A DNA stretch of 21,749 bases from contig JAQCHM010000011.1 of NCBI GenBank assembly GCA_027730885.1, positions 1 to 21,749 of the forward strand. The letters are read 5' to 3'. The notes below the pieces were generated by a model, which saw only the letters and a program-made list of their open reading frames with translations, had not been told where the DNA came from and did no database searches. This DNA comes from Actinomycetota bacterium (GTDB taxonomy: Bacteria > Actinomycetota > Acidimicrobiia > Acidimicrobiales > SZUA-35). The translations under genes were made by a program, and so were the position numbers. Below are positions 19,938 to 21,749 of this stretch, in pieces (position 1 is the stretch's first letter; every line of letters begins with the position of its first letter).

Positions 19938-20720
19938 ATGATCGACCCGGTCCATTCGCCCCGTTCCGGCTGGCGCGGCTGGGTTGGCCGTCCGCTGTGG
20001 CTCGAAGCCCGGGTCCCGATCGAGCGACGCCGGCTCCGCCGCAGCCGGCTGTGGCACGGTCACGAACTTCCCGACGGCCGGGGCCGCCCGGTGCTGATCA
20101 TCCCAGGGTTCATGTCGGGCCCTCAGAGCGCGGCCCCGCTCGCCCACGTCCTGAACACCTCGGGATGGCGAGCACAGATCGCCGATATCGGCCGCAACGC
20201 GGGTCCGGCCTACGACAGCGTCGATGCCGCGGCACGAAACCTCCGCGTCCTCGCCGACGAGACCAGTCGACCCGTCGCGGTCGTCGGACACAGCCGCGGC
20301 GGCCAGTTCGGGCGGGTGCTGGCCTACCGCCACCCCGAGTTGGTCCATCGAGTGGTCGCGGTCACCTCTCCGCTCCGAACCAAGTACCCACCGTTCTTCC
20401 TCGTGAAGGTGCCGGCCGAAACCCTCGACCGGGTCTGGCGGGCCGGCGTCTTCGGAGCGGTGTACCCCGACCGGGAGCAAGCCGTCGATGACGACCGCTA
20501 CCGACGACTGTCCGACCAAATCGATCTGGTGTCCATCTACTCACGCACGGACGGCATCCTCGACTGGCGCTATGCGTTCGATCAGCAGGCCCGGATGGTC
20601 GAGATCGATGCCACCCACCTCGGAGTCATGCAGAGCATCGCCGGAGTGCAGGCCATCGCGGCCGAACTCGACCGGCCGATCGCCGTCGAGCCCCTCCGAT
20701 CAACCCAACTCGGCCAGTAA
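19938..20720 (+). CDS. Alpha/beta-hydrolase family protein
   Basis: This 260-residue hydrolase has the nucleophile elbow GHSRGG at 117-122 (Ser119), an oxyanion-hole region VLIIPGFMSG near 52-61, a candidate catalytic acid Asp205 in YSRTDGILDW, and His227 in DATHLGVM. The layout resembles triacylglycerol-lipase/PGAP1-like or esterase proteins with a short N-terminal arginine-rich segment. There is no signal peptide, so it is likely intracellular. Acid and histidine assignments are by position only. It follows the M50 protease after six bases with no clear Shine-Dalgarno, consistent with coupled translation. Its last 21 bases overlap the convergent HAD-phosphatase gene. The natural ester or lipid substrate is unknown. 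Confidence 0.85.
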   Translation: MIDPVHSPRSGWRGWVGRPLWLEARVPIERRRLRRSRLWHGHELPDGRGRPVLIIPGFMSGPQSAAPLAHVLNTSGWRAQIADIGRNAGPAYDSVDAAARNLRVLADETSRPVAVVGHSRGGQFGRVLAYRHPELVHRVVAVTSPLRTKYPPFFLVKVPAETLDRVWRAGVFGAVYPDREQAVDDDRYRRLSDQIDLVSIYSRTDGILDWRYAFDQQARMVEIDATHLGVMQSIAGVQAIAAELDRPIAVEPLRSTQLGQ

Positions 20721-21506
20721 TTCCTCCACCTTCCGCGCCAGCCCGTCCTGGTCGCTGTCGGGGATGACTTCGTCGGCTGCTGCCTTGGCGTCGTCGGTCG
20801 CGTTGCCCATGGCAAAGGATCGGCCCGCCCAAGCGAGCATGGTGACATCGTTGTGGTTGTCGCCGAACGCCGCGACCTCCGACGGGTCGATGCCGAGGTC
20901 GGCTGCAAGTGCGTCGAGGGCCGTCGACTTGGTGACCTGGCCCACACCGACCTCGATGAACGAGAGGCCCGAATAGCTGGGCGACGCGTGATCGCCGACG
21001 ACGTCACCCGTTCGCCGATGGAGCTCGTCGATTGGCATCTCGGGATGGAAGATGACGACCTTCTGCACTCGGCTGTGAATGTTGTCCAGCACGTCGTCGA
21101 CGGGAGCGGTGTCGGGCTTGTGCGGGACCAGCTCGGCGAAACCGGGCTCATGGGCGACGTCTCGGTCCATCTCGATGGCGAACCCGGCGCCGGGGATGGC
21201 CGCCCGCAGTTCGACGACCAAACCCTGGGCGACGAAGGGATCCATCCAGAAGCCCCGCACCAGCTCGTCCCGTTCGAGATGACGGGTGATGGCGCCATTC
21301 GCGAACACCCAATAATGAGGAAGCTCGAGCGCGTCGATGACGTCGTAGGCCACCATCAACGGCCGCCCCGTCGCCGGGACGACGTGGATGCCGGCATCCC
21401 AGGCCGCGTGGAGGGCCGCCTGAACACGGGGCGAGAGGGTGCCATCGGAACGGAGCATGGTCCCGTCGATGTCGGTGGCGATCATCTTCAAGCTGGGCTT
21501 CGACAC
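20700..21506 (-). CDS. Cof-type HAD-IIB phosphatase
   Basis: This 268-residue haloacid-dehalogenase-superfamily phosphatase of the Cof/IIB group has motif I DIDGTML at 12-18 (nucleophile Asp12, acid-base Asp14), motif II around PATGRP near 44-49, the conserved lysine in GQVTKSTAL near 193, and motif IV GDNHNDVTML at 215-224. The C2B cap lies between about 85 and 185. These enzymes dephosphorylate sugar phosphates, pyridoxal phosphate, FMN or similar small molecules. The GTG at 21506 is chosen because it directly precedes KPSLKMIATDIDG and has GGAG three bases upstream. TACACC six bases before the GTG is an imperfect -10 box of the leaderless type. Other upstream frame adds only low-complexity sequence. 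Confidence 0.9.
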   Translation of the reverse strand: MSKPSLKMIATDIDGTMLRSDGTLSPRVQAALHAAWDAGIHVVPATGRPLMVAYDVIDALELPHYWVFANGAITRHLERDELVRGFWMDPFVAQGLVVELRAAIPGAGFAIEMDRDVAHEPGFAELVPHKPDTAPVDDVLDNIHSRVQKVVIFHPEMPIDELHRRTGDVVGDHASPSYSGLSFIEVGVGQVTKSTALDALAADLGIDPSEVAAFGDNHNDVTMLAWAGRSFAMGNATDDAKAAADEVIPDSDQDGLARKVEELLAELG

Positions 21507-21558
21507 GTCTCCGGTGTAGCAGCTCGATGTCAGATCTGTTGCGCTCTTTCGGGTCGTG

Positions 21559-21586
21559 TTGCCGCGGCGGAAAGCACGGCTATCTT
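21559..21586 (+). promoter_or_regulatory. Promoter of the lipoprotein gene
   Basis: TTGCCG (21559-21564), a 16-base spacer, then TATCTT (21581-21586). Transcription should start near 21593, giving a leader of about 33 bases that contains the Shine-Dalgarno. Confidence 0.5.
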
Positions 21587-21625
21587 GACGGCGCCGAAAC
21601 CAAGGCGAACAAGAGGAGAGAACCT

Positions 21626-21749
21626 GTGACCAATTCACCCAAGCGGTCGTTGCGCATGTTGCTGGCCCTTCTGGCCGCGCTCGCCCTGATCGCCGCAGCC
21701 TGCGGTAGCGACTCGGCCGAAAGCGATGCCGGAAGCGGTGGCGCCCACG
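21626..21749 (+). CDS. Lipoprotein N-terminus, probably an ABC solute-binding protein (cut by window edge)
   Basis: Only 41 residues are present. A positively charged start (SPKRSLRM) is followed by a hydrophobic core and the lipobox LIAAAC, then GSDSAESDAGSGGAH, a Ser/Gly/Ala-rich linker typical of high-G+C solute-binding lipoproteins. The GTG at 21626 is preceded by GAGGAGAG (21613-21620), the strongest Shine-Dalgarno in the window. The mature domain is outside the window, so the solute-binding label is an inference from the leader style. Confidence 0.75.
   Translation, partial: MTNSPKRSLRMLLALLAALALIAAACGSDSAESDAGSGGAH

Noticed and set aside
19061..20491. 476-codon plus-strand frame over the M50 protease and hydrolase genes
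   Set aside because: Highly Arg/Pro-rich, and it spans two well-supported genes in another frame.
1..21749. Defence island, toxin-antitoxin pair, prophage or insertion sequence
   Set aside because: No transposase, integrase, nuclease-effector, reverse transcriptase, CRISPR repeat or small paired ORFs with such features were recognised; only the protein at 10828-11550 is faintly nuclease-like.

Overview
The window is high-G+C DNA, and every intact gene fits an actinobacterium. The SCO6745-like and DUF6027-like genes, the Ala/Pro/Thr-rich envelope protein, a MhuD-type heme monooxygenase and frequent leaderless starts suggest an uncultured or marine lineage such as Acidimicrobiia. That placement is an inference from gene content and style, not a computed assignment. 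I see no tRNA, rRNA, CRISPR array, insertion sequence or phage gene. Most of it looks like ordinary chromosome. LAYOUT. 1-2204: a minus-strand pair, NADH pyrophosphatase (cut by the window edge) and a MaoC/hot-dog protein, divergent from an aldose-1-epimerase-like gene. 2260-7065: a metabolic island. A minus-strand FAD amine/amino-acid oxidase faces a plus-strand operon of a C45 acyltransferase/amidase-like enzyme, a GNAT acetyltransferase and an Lrp/AsnC regulator, and a short-chain dehydrogenase converges on it. Together these suggest regulated breakdown or modification of an amine or acyl-amide, substrate unknown. 7073-9137: a CNNM/CBS (CorC-type) membrane protein with a possible leaderless upstream ORF, then a membrane-anchored low-complexity protein. 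9138-9337 holds a symmetric four-arm nested inverted repeat. 9338-11550: a heme-degrading monooxygenase, a two-TM potassium channel with an RCK domain and a non-canonical filter, and a divergent unknown protein with a C-terminal winged helix. 11531-14240: two adjacent minus-strand genes broken by in-frame stops without any frameshift, a PEP-utilising-enzyme-like protein (two stops) and an L,D-transpeptidase (one stop). 14278-15466: a divergent pair whose start codons share one CATG. 15505-17587: a GH3 N-acetylglucosaminidase lipoprotein and uracil-DNA glycosylase from a shared bidirectional promoter. 17713-20720: a PAP2 membrane protein overlapping thymidine kinase tail to tail, then an M50 protease and an alpha/beta hydrolase. 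20700-21749: a HAD-IIB phosphatase and the start of a lipoprotein gene. The most informative cross-cutting signal is in the promoters. Six genes and one upstream ORF have TANNNT exactly six bases before an ATG or GTG, which implies leaderless mRNAs. Two divergent pairs use overlapping, oppositely oriented -10 boxes that share one TA step. I did not find a clearly new defence or mobile system. The best candidates for novelty are the oxidase/acyltransferase/GNAT/Lrp island, the nested repeat at 9176-9285 and the stop-interrupted gene pair.
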